Source: Pseudoalteromonas gelatinilytica (GTDB lineage Bacteria; Pseudomonadota; Gammaproteobacteria; Enterobacterales; Alteromonadaceae). From it: a DNA stretch of 64,000 nucleotides. Under the pieces are notes generated by a model. It saw only the letters and a list, made by a program, of their open reading frames with translations, searched no databases and was not told where the DNA came from. Both the position numbers and the translations under genes were made by a program. Positions 27,948 to 37,237 of this stretch are shown here, piece after piece. Location of the stretch: positions 62,001 through 126,000 of the forward strand of contig NZ_LRRU01000022.1 in assembly GCF_001641615.1 (NCBI RefSeq), written 5' to 3'. How positions within the stretch are numbered: position 1 is the first letter of the stretch; every line of letters begins with the position of its first letter.

Positions 27948-29617
27948 TGAGTACACAGAACTATGATTACATCATAGTCGGTGCTGGCTCAGCAGGCTGC
28001 GTGTTGGCAAACCGACTATCAGCAGACCCTTCCAATAAGGTGTTATTACTTGAAACGGGTGGTAGTGATAAAAGCATTTTTATAAAGATGCCTACCGCGC
28101 TATCAATCCCAATGAATACTGACAAATATGCATGGCAATTTCATACCGAGCCAGAGCCATATTTAGATAACCGTCAAATGCACTGCCCACGAGGTAAGGT
28201 GTTAGGTGGCTCATCATCGATTAACGGCATGGTCTATGTACGTGGTCATGCCAAAGATTTTGATGAGTGGCAGCAACACGGCGCTAATGGTTGGGATTAT
28301 CAAGCATGCTTACCGTACTTTAAACGTGCAGAATCATTTTACTTAGGTGGTAACAATTACCGTGGCGATAACGGTCCATTAGGGGTTAATAACGGTAATG
28401 AAATGGCTAATCCGCTTTATAAAGCCTTTATCAAAGCGGGCCAACAAGCAGGTTATGCGCAAACTGATGACTACAATGCAGCCCAGCAAGAAGGTTTTGG
28501 GCCAATGCATATGACAGTTAAAGATGGCGTAAGAAGCTCTGCTAGCCGTGAGTATCTAGACCCAGTTAAGTCACGTAAAAACTTAACGCTAGTCACCGGT
28601 GCTTTAGCTGAAAAAGTTTTGCTAGAAGGCAAAAAAGCCGTGGGCGTTGAGTATTCAGTATCTGGCTCTAAGCAGCAAGCATTTGCAGCAAAAGACGTTA
28701 TTTTAAGTGCGGGCCCAATTGGTTCACCGCATATTCTGCAATTATCAGGTATTGGTGATAAAGACATCCTGAGCGAAGCGGGTGTTGAGGTTAAACATCA
28801 CTTACCAGGTGTTGGCCAAAACTTACAAGACCACTTGGAGTTTTACTTCCAATATAAGTGTAAGCAACCAATTACTTTAAACGGCAAATTAGGCCTTGTT
28901 TCAAAAGGGCTAATTGGGGCTCGTTGGTTATTAAATCGCTCAGGTTTAGGGGCGACTAACCATTTTGAATCATGTGCATTTATTCGCTCAAAACCGGGTG
29001 TTGAATGGCCAGATATTCAGTATCACTTTTTACCAGCAGCCATTCGTTATGACGGTAAGAGTGCCTTTGATGGTCATGGTTTCCAAGTTCATGTTGGGCA
29101 TAACAAACCAAAAAGCCGTGGTGCAGTAACGATTAAGTCGGCGGATCCTCAGGTTGCGCCTAAGATCCAATTTAACTACTTACAGCATCAAGATGACATT
29201 GAAGGCTTTAGAGCTTGCGTACGTCTAACTCGCGAGATTATTGAGCAAAGTGCGTTTGATGAATATCGCGATGGTGAAATTCAACCCGGTAAAGATGTTC
29301 AAAGCGATGAAGAAATTGATGCGTTTGTTCGTCAAGCGGTTGAGAGTGCTTACCATCCGTCATGTTCGTGCAAGATGGGTGAAGATGAGATGGCCGTGGT
29401 TAACTCGCAAACTCAAGTACACGGTATCGAAGGTTTACGGGTTGTGGATTCATCTATCTTCCCAACCGTTCCAAACGGTAATTTAAATGCGCCAACCATT
29501 ATGGTGGCAGAAAAAGCGGCGGACCACATTTTAGGTAAGCCTGTGTTATCGGCATCAACTGCAGATGTTGCCATGGAAAAACAATGGCAATCAACGCAGC
29601 GTAGTTCGGAGATCTAA
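27947..29617 (+). CDS. betA: Choline dehydrogenase
   Basis: 556-residue GMC oxidoreductase, FAD-dependent, oxidising choline to betaine aldehyde at the inner membrane. The FAD fingerprint [18 protein letters not shown] is at the N-terminus, and the catalytic-loop His is in [13 protein letters not shown]. Overlaps betB by one base. It makes the osmoprotectant glycine betaine with BetB. Confidence 0.94.
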   Translation: MSTQNYDYIIVGAGSAGCVLANRLSADPSNKVLLLETGGSDKSIFIKMPTALSIPMNTDKYAWQFHTEPEPYLDNRQMHCPRGKVLGGSSSINGMVYVRGHAKDFDEWQQHGANGWDYQACLPYFKRAESFYLGGNNYRGDNGPLGVNNGNEMANPLYKAFIKAGQQAGYAQTDDYNAAQQEGFGPMHMTVKDGVRSSASREYLDPVKSRKNLTLVTGALAEKVLLEGKKAVGVEYSVSGSKQQAFAAKDVILSAGPIGSPHILQLSGIGDKDILSEAGVEVKHHLPGVGQNLQDHLEFYFQYKCKQPITLNGKLGLVSKGLIGARWLLNRSGLGATNHFESCAFIRSKPGVEWPDIQYHFLPAAIRYDGKSAFDGHGFQVHVGHNKPKSRGAVTIKSADPQVAPKIQFNYLQHQDDIEGFRACVRLTREIIEQSAFDEYRDGEIQPGKDVQSDEEIDAFVRQAVESAYHPSCSCKMGEDEMAVVNSQTQVHGIEGLRVVDSSIFPTVPNGNLNAPTIMVAEKAADHILGKPVLSASTADVAMEKQWQSTQRSSEI

Positions 29618-29746
29618 TAAGGCCACCCGCAGTTTCGGCTGTGGGGCTTGCAGTGGCGCGCATCACGAGTTGTTTGTGGTGCGTTAATGCGAGGAATAAA
29701 ACTGGAGAAACAATGAAGTATTATTACTTATTTTGGGGGGGTAACT
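29618..29746 (+). other. betA-transporter spacer with hairpins and a G7 tract
   Basis: 129 bp. It holds two hairpins (CCGCAG/CTGTGG at about 29627-29644 and CGCATCAC/GTGGTGCG at about 29658-29682), a short frame with good SD (ATG 29713, 16 codons, MKYYYLFWGGNYDLLA) and seven G residues at 29735-29741 which also act as Shine-Dalgarno for the next gene. Confidence 0.5.
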
Positions 29747-30964
29747 ATGACCTTTTGGCTTAGTGCTGGCATCATTTTTACCCTGTTAGCAATTGCGGTT
29801 ATTTTATTTAAATGGGGTACGGTTAGGTGTGTTGGCGTCACACCGGTTAGAACGTTTACGTTCATTGCAATTTTATTTACATCGGGCCTAGATGTTGGCT
29901 TGATTATGTTTCCACTGACAGAGTTTGCAGGTTATGCAGACATAAAAGCAAGCCCAGAGTATGCGTTTGCCAATCCATTAGCCATCGAGTTTGGCTTTTG
30001 GGGCTTCTTGATCTGGGGATTTTATTTCCTTACGTGCTTTTATTTCTGCGTAATAGAACCCAAAGTAAAGTTCTTTGAAATTGCTTGGGTAAGACTAATT
30101 AATAACATCGTTATTATTGGTACATGCGCATTTACTGCATTTTTACTGCTGTCGAATTTACCTTGGTACCTGCCGTCGCTTGGTGATGGTGAGTCAATTA
30201 TTCCGACATTCTACTTAATGGTGTTTGCAGCGATTTGTTTTGCTGTTTATTCGAGCACAGACATTAAATATGTACGCTTTTTAAGTATTTCTACTACTTG
30301 GTTGTTTATCGCTTTAATCGCATTTATGTGGTTCGGTGCCTTTGTGGGTTCTGATGCACAAACATCAGCATTTGTTGATAACCTTACTTTAATCGGTGGT
30401 TACTTTGGCAACATCAATGAGTTTGTATTACCACTAAATGATTACCATGCCTTCTACCTGTTTTGGTGGTTTGCTTGGAGCATCATGATTGGTCAATTTA
30501 CTTCGCGCTTTGTGGGTGGTTTAAAAACTTACCAAGTGCTGGCGGCTATGTTGATTTTCCCGTCTATTCCAATCGCTATCTGGTTTAGTGTTTTGTATCA
30601 ATATCATGAAGCGGGTATTGCAACAGCAGGCCTGAAAAACATCGCTATGGTGTTTGTTGGTGTGGTGTTTGTGATCAACTCACTTGATTCTTTGATCCGT
30701 TTATACACAGATAATCTAAACTTAACGGTGAAACGTTTAGGTAAATTTAATTATATTGCCTTAAATGTGGTGGCGCTTTCATTGTTAACCCTGTTGTTTA
30801 AGTTCGACTTTTTACAGATCCAATGGGTTGGTGCGCTCGTTATTGCGTTATTTTTCGGCTGTGCTGCGTTTATTGGCTACAGCAAGTTAAAAACAGTGAA
30901 AAATATCGAAGGTTCACCAAAAGACAATAAATTAGATTACACAAAAATAGAAACAGTTAGCTAA
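29747..30964 (+). CDS. Divergent, shortened BCCT-like transporter
   Basis: 405 residues with about 10-11 membrane helices. FWWFAWSIMIGQFTSRFVGG resembles the BCCT signature (FYWAWWxSWSPFVGxFIAR), and SGLDVGLIMFPLTEF resembles the FSAGMGIGLLFFGVAEP segment of choline/betaine carriers. It is 100 or more residues shorter than usual BCCT proteins and appears to lack the first helix. Position after betIBA and before a porin suggests choline import. ATG follows a G7 Shine-Dalgarno. Assignment to BCCT is by local motif only. Confidence 0.6.
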   Translation: MTFWLSAGIIFTLLAIAVILFKWGTVRCVGVTPVRTFTFIAILFTSGLDVGLIMFPLTEFAGYADIKASPEYAFANPLAIEFGFWGFLIWGFYFLTCFYFCVIEPKVKFFEIAWVRLINNIVIIGTCAFTAFLLLSNLPWYLPSLGDGESIIPTFYLMVFAAICFAVYSSTDIKYVRFLSISTTWLFIALIAFMWFGAFVGSDAQTSAFVDNLTLIGGYFGNINEFVLPLNDYHAFYLFWWFAWSIMIGQFTSRFVGGLKTYQVLAAMLIFPSIPIAIWFSVLYQYHEAGIATAGLKNIAMVFVGVVFVINSLDSLIRLYTDNLNLTVKRLGKFNYIALNVVALSLLTLLFKFDFLQIQWVGALVIALFFGCAAFIGYSKLKTVKNIEGSPKDNKLDYTKIETVS

Positions 30965-30975
30965 GGGAAACCAAC

Positions 30976-31683
30976 ATGACAACAAGACAAACAGTATTAG
31001 CAGCAGCGTTGCCATTGGCATTACTGTCGACATCAGCCATGGCTGACTTATCGACTACGGTTACATTGGCATCGGATTACACCTTCAATGGTGTAAGCCA
31101 AACCATGAATGACCCCGCGATTCAGGGTAGCTTAGATTATGCCTTTGCAGATTCAGGTATGTATGTAGGTACGTGGGCTTCAAATGTAGATTTTGGCGAA
31201 GGCACCGACATCGAGTGGGATGTGTACTTTGGTAACTATGCTGAGTTAACCGATGCTCTTAGTGTTGATTATGGTATTGCCTACTACTCGTATCATGGTG
31301 AAGATCACTCGAGCGATGGTAATTATCCAGAGGTGTATTCGAAATTTGGTTACGACAGCAGTATAGGCCAAGTAGAATTTAACTTGTGGTATAGCTGGGA
31401 TTATTTTGGCACCGGTGCAGGCCATTTAATTTACATGGTCGCTCACACATTTGAAGTTGCACCAAACCATGCTTTTCGTGCTAGTTTTGATGTTTCTAAC
31501 TCATTAGATGGCGATAAGTTTAGCTGGGATGGCAGTGATAAGTCATACAAGCATTATCGTTTAGCGTATCAAACGAGCTATGCGGGCTTTGATATTGAAA
31601 TTGCAGGTGAAAATACCAGCATTGATTCTGAATATGCAGATGAGCGAATCGTTGCGTCAATTTCTCGCAGCTTTGATTTATAA
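30976..31683 (+). CDS. TorF-family putative outer-membrane porin
   Basis: 235 residues; signal peptide about 1-23 (cleavage after AMA), then amphipathic beta-strand pattern ending in Phe-Asp-Leu. Begins STTVTLASDYTFNGVSQT, typical of the bacterial TorF-type putative porin family. Eleven bp after the BCCT-like gene, so probably part of the bet operon, giving choline a path through the outer membrane. A terminator follows. Confidence 0.8.
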   Translation: MTTRQTVLAAALPLALLSTSAMADLSTTVTLASDYTFNGVSQTMNDPAIQGSLDYAFADSGMYVGTWASNVDFGEGTDIEWDVYFGNYAELTDALSVDYGIAYYSYHGEDHSSDGNYPEVYSKFGYDSSIGQVEFNLWYSWDYFGTGAGHLIYMVAHTFEVAPNHAFRASFDVSNSLDGDKFSWDGSDKSYKHYRLAYQTSYAGFDIEIAGENTSIDSEYADERIVASISRSFDL

Positions 31684-31710
31684 GTAGGGCTTTATTAGCA
31701 CAGCTTTAAT

Positions 31711-31740
31711 AAAAACGGCTAACCAAGGTTAGCCGTTTTT
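31711..31740 (+). terminator. Terminator of the bet operon
   Basis: AAAAACGGCTAACC and GGTTAGCCGTTTTT are perfect complements with almost no loop; strong bidirectional terminator. Confidence 0.85.
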
Positions 31741-31759
31741 TATGTCTAGAAAATGAGTA

Positions 31760-31975
31760 TTAAATCTCTTCGCCTTCGTGTTGCATCGCTAAATCATCAA
31801 GCTCCGCAAGGGTGTAATCAAAACCACTGGTATCGACTTCGTAGCGTATTTTCACGCCAAAACCACCTTGGCAAAGGGTCGCAGTGACTTTAGCCACTGA
31901 CCAATGCTTAAGCTTGTTTAAAAACCGATTGGCGGTTTGCTGTGAGTCAAAGCGATAACTGACTTGCGATTCCAT
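31760..31975 (-). CDS. Conserved small protein of unknown function
   Basis: 71 residues, soluble, no recognised domain; acidic C-terminus (EGEEI). Its AAAAG lies close to the ATG. Divided from the Tat hydrolase upstream by 48 bp on the same strand. I cannot suggest a function. Confidence 0.5.
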   Translation of the reverse strand: MESQVSYRFDSQQTANRFLNKLKHWSVAKVTATLCQGGFGVKIRYEVDTSGFDYTLAELDDLAMQHEGEEI

Positions 31976-32023
31976 CTCTTTTCTAGCCTAAAATTTTTTC
32001 GAGAGTGTATGAAATTGCTCTGT

Positions 32024-32914
32024 TTAAATCAATTTCTCATTGAAAAACGCCAGTGTGCGCTGCCATGAAAGCTCTGCCTGTTTTTCATCATAACGAGAGG
32101 TAGAGTCGTTATGAAAGCCATGGTTTGCCTTTTCATACATATGCATAGTGTAAGGCACTTGATGCGCTTTTAAGTCGCTCTCGTATTCTGGCCAAGTTGC
32201 ATTAACGCGGTTATCAAATTCAGCTAAGTGTACAAGTAGCGGGGCTTTTATATTTTGTCTCAGCTCTTTAACAGCTGGAGTGCCGTAATAGGGCACGCCC
32301 GCATTAATTAATTTGCTATCAACTGCTGCTAGGTAGTTAACCATATAACCACCAAAGCAAAAGCCTACCGCACCGAGTTTGCCATTACTATTTGGGTGTC
32401 TTTTTATGTATTCAGCTGCGGCAATAAAGTCTTGTTGGATTTTTTCTTTATCCATAGAGCGCTGCATTGCGCGACCTTCATCGTCATTACCAGGATAGCC
32501 ACCAAGAGGGTGTAATGCATCTGGCGCAAAGGCAATAAATCCAGCTTTGGCAAGGCGGCGAGCAACATCTTTAATATAAGGGTTTAAGCCTCTGTTTTCG
32601 TGGATCACTAACACTAATGGGTGCTTACCCGTTAAGTTAGCGGGTTCGACTAAATAACCTTTACCTTCGCCATGGCCTTTAAACGAGTCAAAGGTTTTAT
32701 AGCTGGCTTTGATATCAGGGTCATTAAAGGACACTTGCTCAGCTAATGCGTAGTTTGGCAGTAAAGCGCTACTTAGCATTGCCATTGAATAACCAAGGGC
32801 GACTAAGCCACCCAGTTTTTTCATAAAGGTACGGCGGTCCATCAAGCCATGGGCGTATTCATCGTACCAATCGAAAGCTTCTTGGGGAATGTGGTTATGG
32901 CGTTGCTCAGTCAT
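32024..32914 (-). CDS. Tat-exported dienelactone hydrolase-family protein
   Basis: 296 residues. N-terminal twin-arginine signal: DRRTFMKKLGG at about 26-36 then a hydrophobic stretch ending ALA. Alpha/beta hydrolase with nucleophile Cys in GFCFGG, Asp in AEFDNRV and His in ANHGFHND: the Cys-Asp-His triad of dienelactone hydrolases. Likely exported folded to the periplasm. Substrate not known. AAGGAT upstream of ATG. Confidence 0.85.
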   Translation of the reverse strand: MTEQRHNHIPQEAFDWYDEYAHGLMDRRTFMKKLGGLVALGYSMAMLSSALLPNYALAEQVSFNDPDIKASYKTFDSFKGHGEGKGYLVEPANLTGKHPLVLVIHENRGLNPYIKDVARRLAKAGFIAFAPDALHPLGGYPGNDDEGRAMQRSMDKEKIQQDFIAAAEYIKRHPNSNGKLGAVGFCFGGYMVNYLAAVDSKLINAGVPYYGTPAVKELRQNIKAPLLVHLAEFDNRVNATWPEYESDLKAHQVPYTMHMYEKANHGFHNDSTSRYDEKQAELSWQRTLAFFNEKLI

Positions 32915-32962
32915 ACTTATATCCTTTAAAAACGAGTTAGGTTTATAACTTTAGCTGAAATA

Positions 32963-34114
32963 TCAGCGATTAACAGCCAGTTGCTTTGTTTGTATTACCA
33001 CATCCATAAAGCGGCGCTGCCAAATGGCCTTAAAAGCTTTGTTGAACAGGTATAAAAAAATCAACGGCATTAATAACAGTTTTAAAATCAGCAGTGACAA
33101 GATATTCAAAAAGTCGATAAATAAGTCTTCGACGGCAGCTACCATATTGCTAATGCCAGAGGTGACGGTGTCTATAATTTTACTCACTTGAGACGATTGG
33201 TCTTGATTGAGTGATGCGTTAAGGTTTTCTAGTTGTTCGTTTAAGGCGTCTTTGTCAAGATTCAGCTGTCTTTGCTGGTTTAGTACTGCATTAAACTGCG
33301 CTGTTAATTGCTGCTTTTTATCAAGTAATGGCTTGGCTTGTTCAAGCTCAGTAAAGGTCAGTCGCTCAGACAAGCTGCGAGTTGCTTGAATCGCTTCTAT
33401 TTGGCTATCAACCTCTGCCAGCTTAACTTTGAGTTCTGTCGCTTGCTGGTGGTTTTTTATCTGCTGCTCATTTAATAGCGAGAGCTTGTCGAAGATGGTT
33501 TGTTTTTCATTATCGACCTCGGCCTTTAGCTTGGCAGATAGGGCAGAGGTATTATTTGCACTGCTATTCACCGTCTCGACTTTTTCGCTCACCAGTTCAC
33601 TTTGCTGGTTTATTTGCTCATCTAAGAATATTTGACTAACAAGGCCTGTTGTAAGCACCACAGCAGGCACTAAAAAGCGAATTAAAATTAAGCTCGCCAT
33701 AATCTTATGACGTAAGTTAGGAAAATAGTCACGCCATTCACATATAAAGTAAGCGACGACCGAAACAGTAAAAACACCACTAAAAATAACCCCAGAAGAA
33801 ATGGTGTATAAAATGCGCTGTAAAAATAACGAGCCTATTGCAAGGCGCATAGCATCTGACATGTATTCAGCTAGGTCATTTACTGGGTCGAGTAGTTGTG
33901 CAGGTTGAATACTCGCAATACCAATGCCCACTTCGGCTGATTGCAATAGCGATATAGCAGCATTAACTGTACGAGAAGAAGCGTACACTAAGGTTGATTG
34001 TACAAGGGCGCTGTCGATAAAGCGCATAATGAAATGGTTATAATGCTCTAGCCAACAAAGAAGTAGCAGTATTGTAAGAGATAAATACTTGATAATATGT
34101 TGTTTAGTTAGCAT
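32963..34114 (-). CDS. Membrane protein with central coiled coil, function unknown
   Basis: 383 residues. N-terminal helix (about 8-24), two helices at about 105-128 and 140-160, a long Gln/Leu/Lys-rich coiled coil (about 165-315), and a C-terminal helix pair (about 335-365). No known enzyme motif. Its topology resembles membrane-anchored coiled-coil scaffold proteins. GGGGG lies upstream of the ATG. Divergent from the MarR gene. Confidence 0.6.
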   Translation of the reverse strand: MLTKQHIIKYLSLTILLLLCWLEHYNHFIMRFIDSALVQSTLVYASSRTVNAAISLLQSAEVGIGIASIQPAQLLDPVNDLAEYMSDAMRLAIGSLFLQRILYTISSGVIFSGVFTVSVVAYFICEWRDYFPNLRHKIMASLILIRFLVPAVVLTTGLVSQIFLDEQINQQSELVSEKVETVNSSANNTSALSAKLKAEVDNEKQTIFDKLSLLNEQQIKNHQQATELKVKLAEVDSQIEAIQATRSLSERLTFTELEQAKPLLDKKQQLTAQFNAVLNQQRQLNLDKDALNEQLENLNASLNQDQSSQVSKIIDTVTSGISNMVAAVEDLFIDFLNILSLLILKLLLMPLIFLYLFNKAFKAIWQRRFMDVVIQTKQLAVNR

Positions 34115-34210
34115 AACGCCCCCGACAGTTAGTACGCTTGTTCACGCTACACTATTCATAGCCGTTGAAGCAATCTAATAGGATTGAATTATTTTGCTGA
34201 TTAACTGTCT

Positions 34211-34226
34211 ATGAATTGCTATTCAT
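34211..34226. promoter_or_regulatory. Palindrome upstream of the MarR gene
   Basis: ATGAAT-TGCT-ATTCAT, perfect 6-bp arms, 15 bp before the MarR-type start; an inverse copy of the half-site (ATTCATAG) is at 34154-34161. Fits an autoregulatory operator, unproven. Confidence 0.35.
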
Positions 34227-34241
34227 CGCTTTAGAGGAAAT

Positions 34242-34706
34242 ATGAAAGAACCTGCATCAATTGGCCAGTGCTGTATTGAAGATTTAGATCCCGTGCAAGA
34301 CTTAGGTCGCTTAGTCTCTTATTTACGTTCAAATCTGGTGACTCATCTTGATAATGCGTTAGAGGATAAAGAGTTAACCTCGGCTCAGTACATTGTGGTT
34401 GTGCTACTTGCACGCGGTAAAGTAAATACCTTGGCTGAGCTGTGTGAGCACATGGTGTATGACCGCGGTGCCATGAGTCGGTTACTTTCTCGTTTAGAAG
34501 ACAAGGGCTTAGTTGCTAAAAAGCAGTCAGTTGAAGATCGCCGTTCAACTCTTTTATGCCTCACAGAAAAAGGCCAACAGCTTTACCCAGAAATTTTACC
34601 CACTGTAAATGATATCTATCGCAAAGCACTCACAGGCTTCTCTGATGATGAGCAAAAGCAACTCGCAAGCTTGTTGTTTAGAGCAATTCATAATTTAAAA
34701 GCATAA
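34242..34706 (+). CDS. MarR-family transcriptional regulator
   Basis: 154 residues with winged-helix DNA-binding fold: VYDRGAMSRLLSRLEDKGLV recognition region and the RRST wing typical of MarR. AGAGGA precedes ATG. Ligand unknown. The kinase-like gene follows at 86 bp on the same strand. Confidence 0.85.
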   Translation: MKEPASIGQCCIEDLDPVQDLGRLVSYLRSNLVTHLDNALEDKELTSAQYIVVVLLARGKVNTLAELCEHMVYDRGAMSRLLSRLEDKGLVAKKQSVEDRRSTLLCLTEKGQQLYPEILPTVNDIYRKALTGFSDDEQKQLASLLFRAIHNLKA

Positions 34707-34792
34707 ATTTCTCTAAGCGGTACATTGTCGCTGAAGGTTCATTTTGATAATATAGTTGCCTAGGCATTTAATTTTAACAAGTCCGGATTGTT

Positions 34793-35542
34793 ATGTTTGA
34801 ATCATCTTTGCTTGCGCAGCTTCACGCTCAATTTCCAGCTCATCAATTTAGCCCAGAAGGTTTGTCGGTTGTTCACACAGGCCGCTTTGCCAATGCCATT
34901 GTTTATCGTTATAAAGACGCGAAATTTGATTTAATTATTAAAGATTTTCAGCACAGCCCATGGTGGGTGAGAAAAACCATCGCGCCGCTTTTTATCAATC
35001 AAGAGTACAAAGGGCTGGCACGCCTGCAAGACGTAGACGGAGTGGTCGATAACTTTTGCCGTTTGTCATCAATTGCCATTGCTTATGATTTTATTGAAGG
35101 CACGCCACTTCGCCAGCTTGCCTTGCAACAGCAGCATTTACCGAGTGATTTCTTTAAAGAGTTTGAGCGTTTGGTCGCAAAAATGCATCGCCGCGGGGTG
35201 GTGCACCTCGACTTACGTAATTTGGGAAATGTGATTTGTTCAAAAGATGGCAAGCCATACATTATTGATTTTCAGTCAGCGATTCGCTTTGCACGCTTTC
35301 CGCGCTGGTTACAGCGTTTTATGCGTGGTGCCGATATGAGTGGGGTTTATAAGGCGTGGCAGAAGTTAGCCAATGACTCGTTACCGCAAACAAAGGCGGA
35401 TTATTTGCACGACTTTAATCATGTGCGTAAGCGTTGGATTTTTAAAGGTTACCCGATTCAACGTGCCTATTTGTGGTGTAGCGGGGCTGTAACTCAGATT
35501 CTTAATTCTGACTTTATTCGCAGTATTTTAGATAGATTGTAA
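34793..35542 (+). CDS. RIO-like / lipopolysaccharide-kinase-like kinase fold protein
   Basis: 249 residues with a small protein-kinase-like core. Visible: candidate ATP Lys50 (LIIKDF), catalytic loop HLDLRNLGN with D140 and N145, and metal-binding D159 in IDFQ in place of DFG. Similar to bacterial RIO/KdkA-like kinases, which phosphorylate sugars or lipids; substrate unknown. No membrane segment. Confidence 0.7.
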   Translation: MFESSLLAQLHAQFPAHQFSPEGLSVVHTGRFANAIVYRYKDAKFDLIIKDFQHSPWWVRKTIAPLFINQEYKGLARLQDVDGVVDNFCRLSSIAIAYDFIEGTPLRQLALQQQHLPSDFFKEFERLVAKMHRRGVVHLDLRNLGNVICSKDGKPYIIDFQSAIRFARFPRWLQRFMRGADMSGVYKAWQKLANDSLPQTKADYLHDFNHVRKRWIFKGYPIQRAYLWCSGAVTQILNSDFIRSILDRL

Positions 35543-35563
35543 AAAGCGCGTTTGCACGCGCTT
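35541..35563 (-). terminator. Terminator of the arabinanase gene
   Basis: Arms AAGCGCGT and ACGCGCTT around a 4-nt loop with a T-run on the minus strand, 11 bp past the GH43 stop. Confidence 0.75.
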
Positions 35564-35574
35564 AGTGGGGAGAA

Positions 35575-36987
35575 CTAGTATTTAGGCCAGCCGTTCGCAT
35601 CCCAATTCAGGGTGCTGATGAGCAATTTAGGGGTGCCATTATCACCTGCATCATAGGCATGACGAACAATCACATCGGTATTTAAAATGTCTTGTCCACC
35701 TGGACCTACCCATTGGCTATTACCCGCATCAAGAATGCTACCGCCGCTAGCTAGCATGTCGGTGCCATTTTTATCTAGGTATGGACCGCGGATGTCACTA
35801 GAGCGGCCGTACGCAATGCGGTAAGTGCTATTCGTGCCGTCGCAGCATTTGCCAACCGACACAAACAAATAGTAGTAACCTTGGCGATACACGATGGTAG
35901 GTGCTTCGATACCACCTGAGCGACTTGCTAAAGAGTAGATTTGGCCAAATGGTTTCATGGTCATAGGGTTAATTCGCGTTAGTTTAATACCCGAATTCCA
36001 TGAGCCAAAGGCAAGCCAAGGTGCACCATCTTTTGCCACCACAAGATCAGGGTCAATAGCGTTGTAATCATTGCTATTAGTCGTGTTAATGACTAAACCA
36101 TCATCACGCCAATCACCGGTTGCTACACTGCTTGCTGAGGTAAGGCCAATAGCACTGACACGTGAACCAAAGGTCGAAATAGCATAATAGAGCCAGCTGC
36201 GGCCGTTGTAGCTTTTTAATTCAGGCGCCCAGACATCAATTCCATCATGATCTGGCACATAGTTACTCCACCAGCTTAAACCATTTGAAAAAATTGGTAG
36301 GGCATCATTCCAATCAACACCGTTGCTTGAATATTTTCCGTAAATACCAGGTCCTGTTTGAAAAACCCACCAAGTGCCATTTTCATAGCCAAGGGTTGGA
36401 TCGTGAGTGACTAAACTACCTGTTAGTGGCCAGTGGTTTGCAGCGCCATTGCTCGTTGATGGATCCCAAGGGGTTGATTCAACATTAGCAAGCTTAGTTA
36501 GCTGCCATTGCTGCGCATCGCTGCCGTTGTAGCTCCACTGGCTAATATTTGCGCCATCGTTGCCATCAAAAGCATATAGGTCAAGAGCCTTACCACTGTG
36601 ATCGTTAATAAAGCTGTAATAGCCGCTACCTTCCTCATTAATTTGCCAGTGTTGGCTGGCAAGATTAGCGTACTCATATTGCACCACATTGCCGCCATCG
36701 GCGGTCGAGAAGTCAAACACCTCTAGGGCTTTACCACTATTTAAGTTAATAACCGAATAGTTGCTGCCACCTATGTTGGTGATTAACCAGCGCTGGGTGT
36801 CGTGATTAGTGTCAGCCCACTGACTAACATTCGCACCGTCGTTGGTTTGCGCGCTGGCTACTTCAACAAACTTGGCACTGTACTTTGATTTAATGGTGTA
36901 TACGCCATTGTCAATCGCATAAGCACTGGGCAGTATGAGGGTTGTTGCCAAGCTGAGCGCAGCTAGCGCTTTTTTTGAAAGTATCAT
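35575..36987 (-). CDS. Secreted ricin-lectin / GH43 endo-arabinanase
   Basis: 470 residues. Signal peptide 1-24 (cleavage after AYA); ricin-type beta-trefoil lectin domain about 27-165 with three QxW repeats; glycoside hydrolase family 43 domain about 180-470 with catalytic D196 (THDPT), D312 (IDPDL) and E361 (GGIEAPT). Best matches endo-1,5-alpha-L-arabinanases. Should degrade plant or algal arabinan outside the cell. TGGAGA precedes ATG. No neighbouring sugar transporter, so a stand-alone enzyme. Confidence 0.85.
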   Translation of the reverse strand: MILSKKALAALSLATTLILPSAYAIDNGVYTIKSKYSAKFVEVASAQTNDGANVSQWADTNHDTQRWLITNIGGSNYSVINLNSGKALEVFDFSTADGGNVVQYEYANLASQHWQINEEGSGYYSFINDHSGKALDLYAFDGNDGANISQWSYNGSDAQQWQLTKLANVESTPWDPSTSNGAANHWPLTGSLVTHDPTLGYENGTWWVFQTGPGIYGKYSSNGVDWNDALPIFSNGLSWWSNYVPDHDGIDVWAPELKSYNGRSWLYYAISTFGSRVSAIGLTSASSVATGDWRDDGLVINTTNSNDYNAIDPDLVVAKDGAPWLAFGSWNSGIKLTRINPMTMKPFGQIYSLASRSGGIEAPTIVYRQGYYYLFVSVGKCCDGTNSTYRIAYGRSSDIRGPYLDKNGTDMLASGGSILDAGNSQWVGPGGQDILNTDVIVRHAYDAGDNGTPKLLISTLNWDANGWPKY

Positions 36988-37205
36988 TGTGTCTCCAAAT
37001 CATTGTTATTGAGCTTTCCTTGTGTGTTTTGCTCCATGGATGAGTTTTGATCAACACCATCCCTATTAAGAGGATTGCTGCAAATGAAAACTATTTATAA
37101 TACTTTATTATATTATTACTTTTGTAAAGGTGATCGGTAAAAATAATTAACAAAAATTTTACCTTTAACTATTTTGAAAGGGACTTTAGTATTTAGCTGA
37201 GATAC

Positions 37206-37231
37206 AAAAAAGCCACTCAGTGAGTGGCTTT
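37206..37231 (-). terminator. Terminator of the PepSY pair
   Basis: AAAGCCACTC and GAGTGGCTTT arms, 3-nt loop, with a T6 run on the minus strand. Confidence 0.85.
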
Positions 37232-37237
37232 CGGATG

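Noticed and set aside
37084-37140. 18-codon frame MKTIYNTLLYYYFCKGDR with AGAGGA upstream
   Set aside because: Too short and AT-rich, with nothing else supporting expression.
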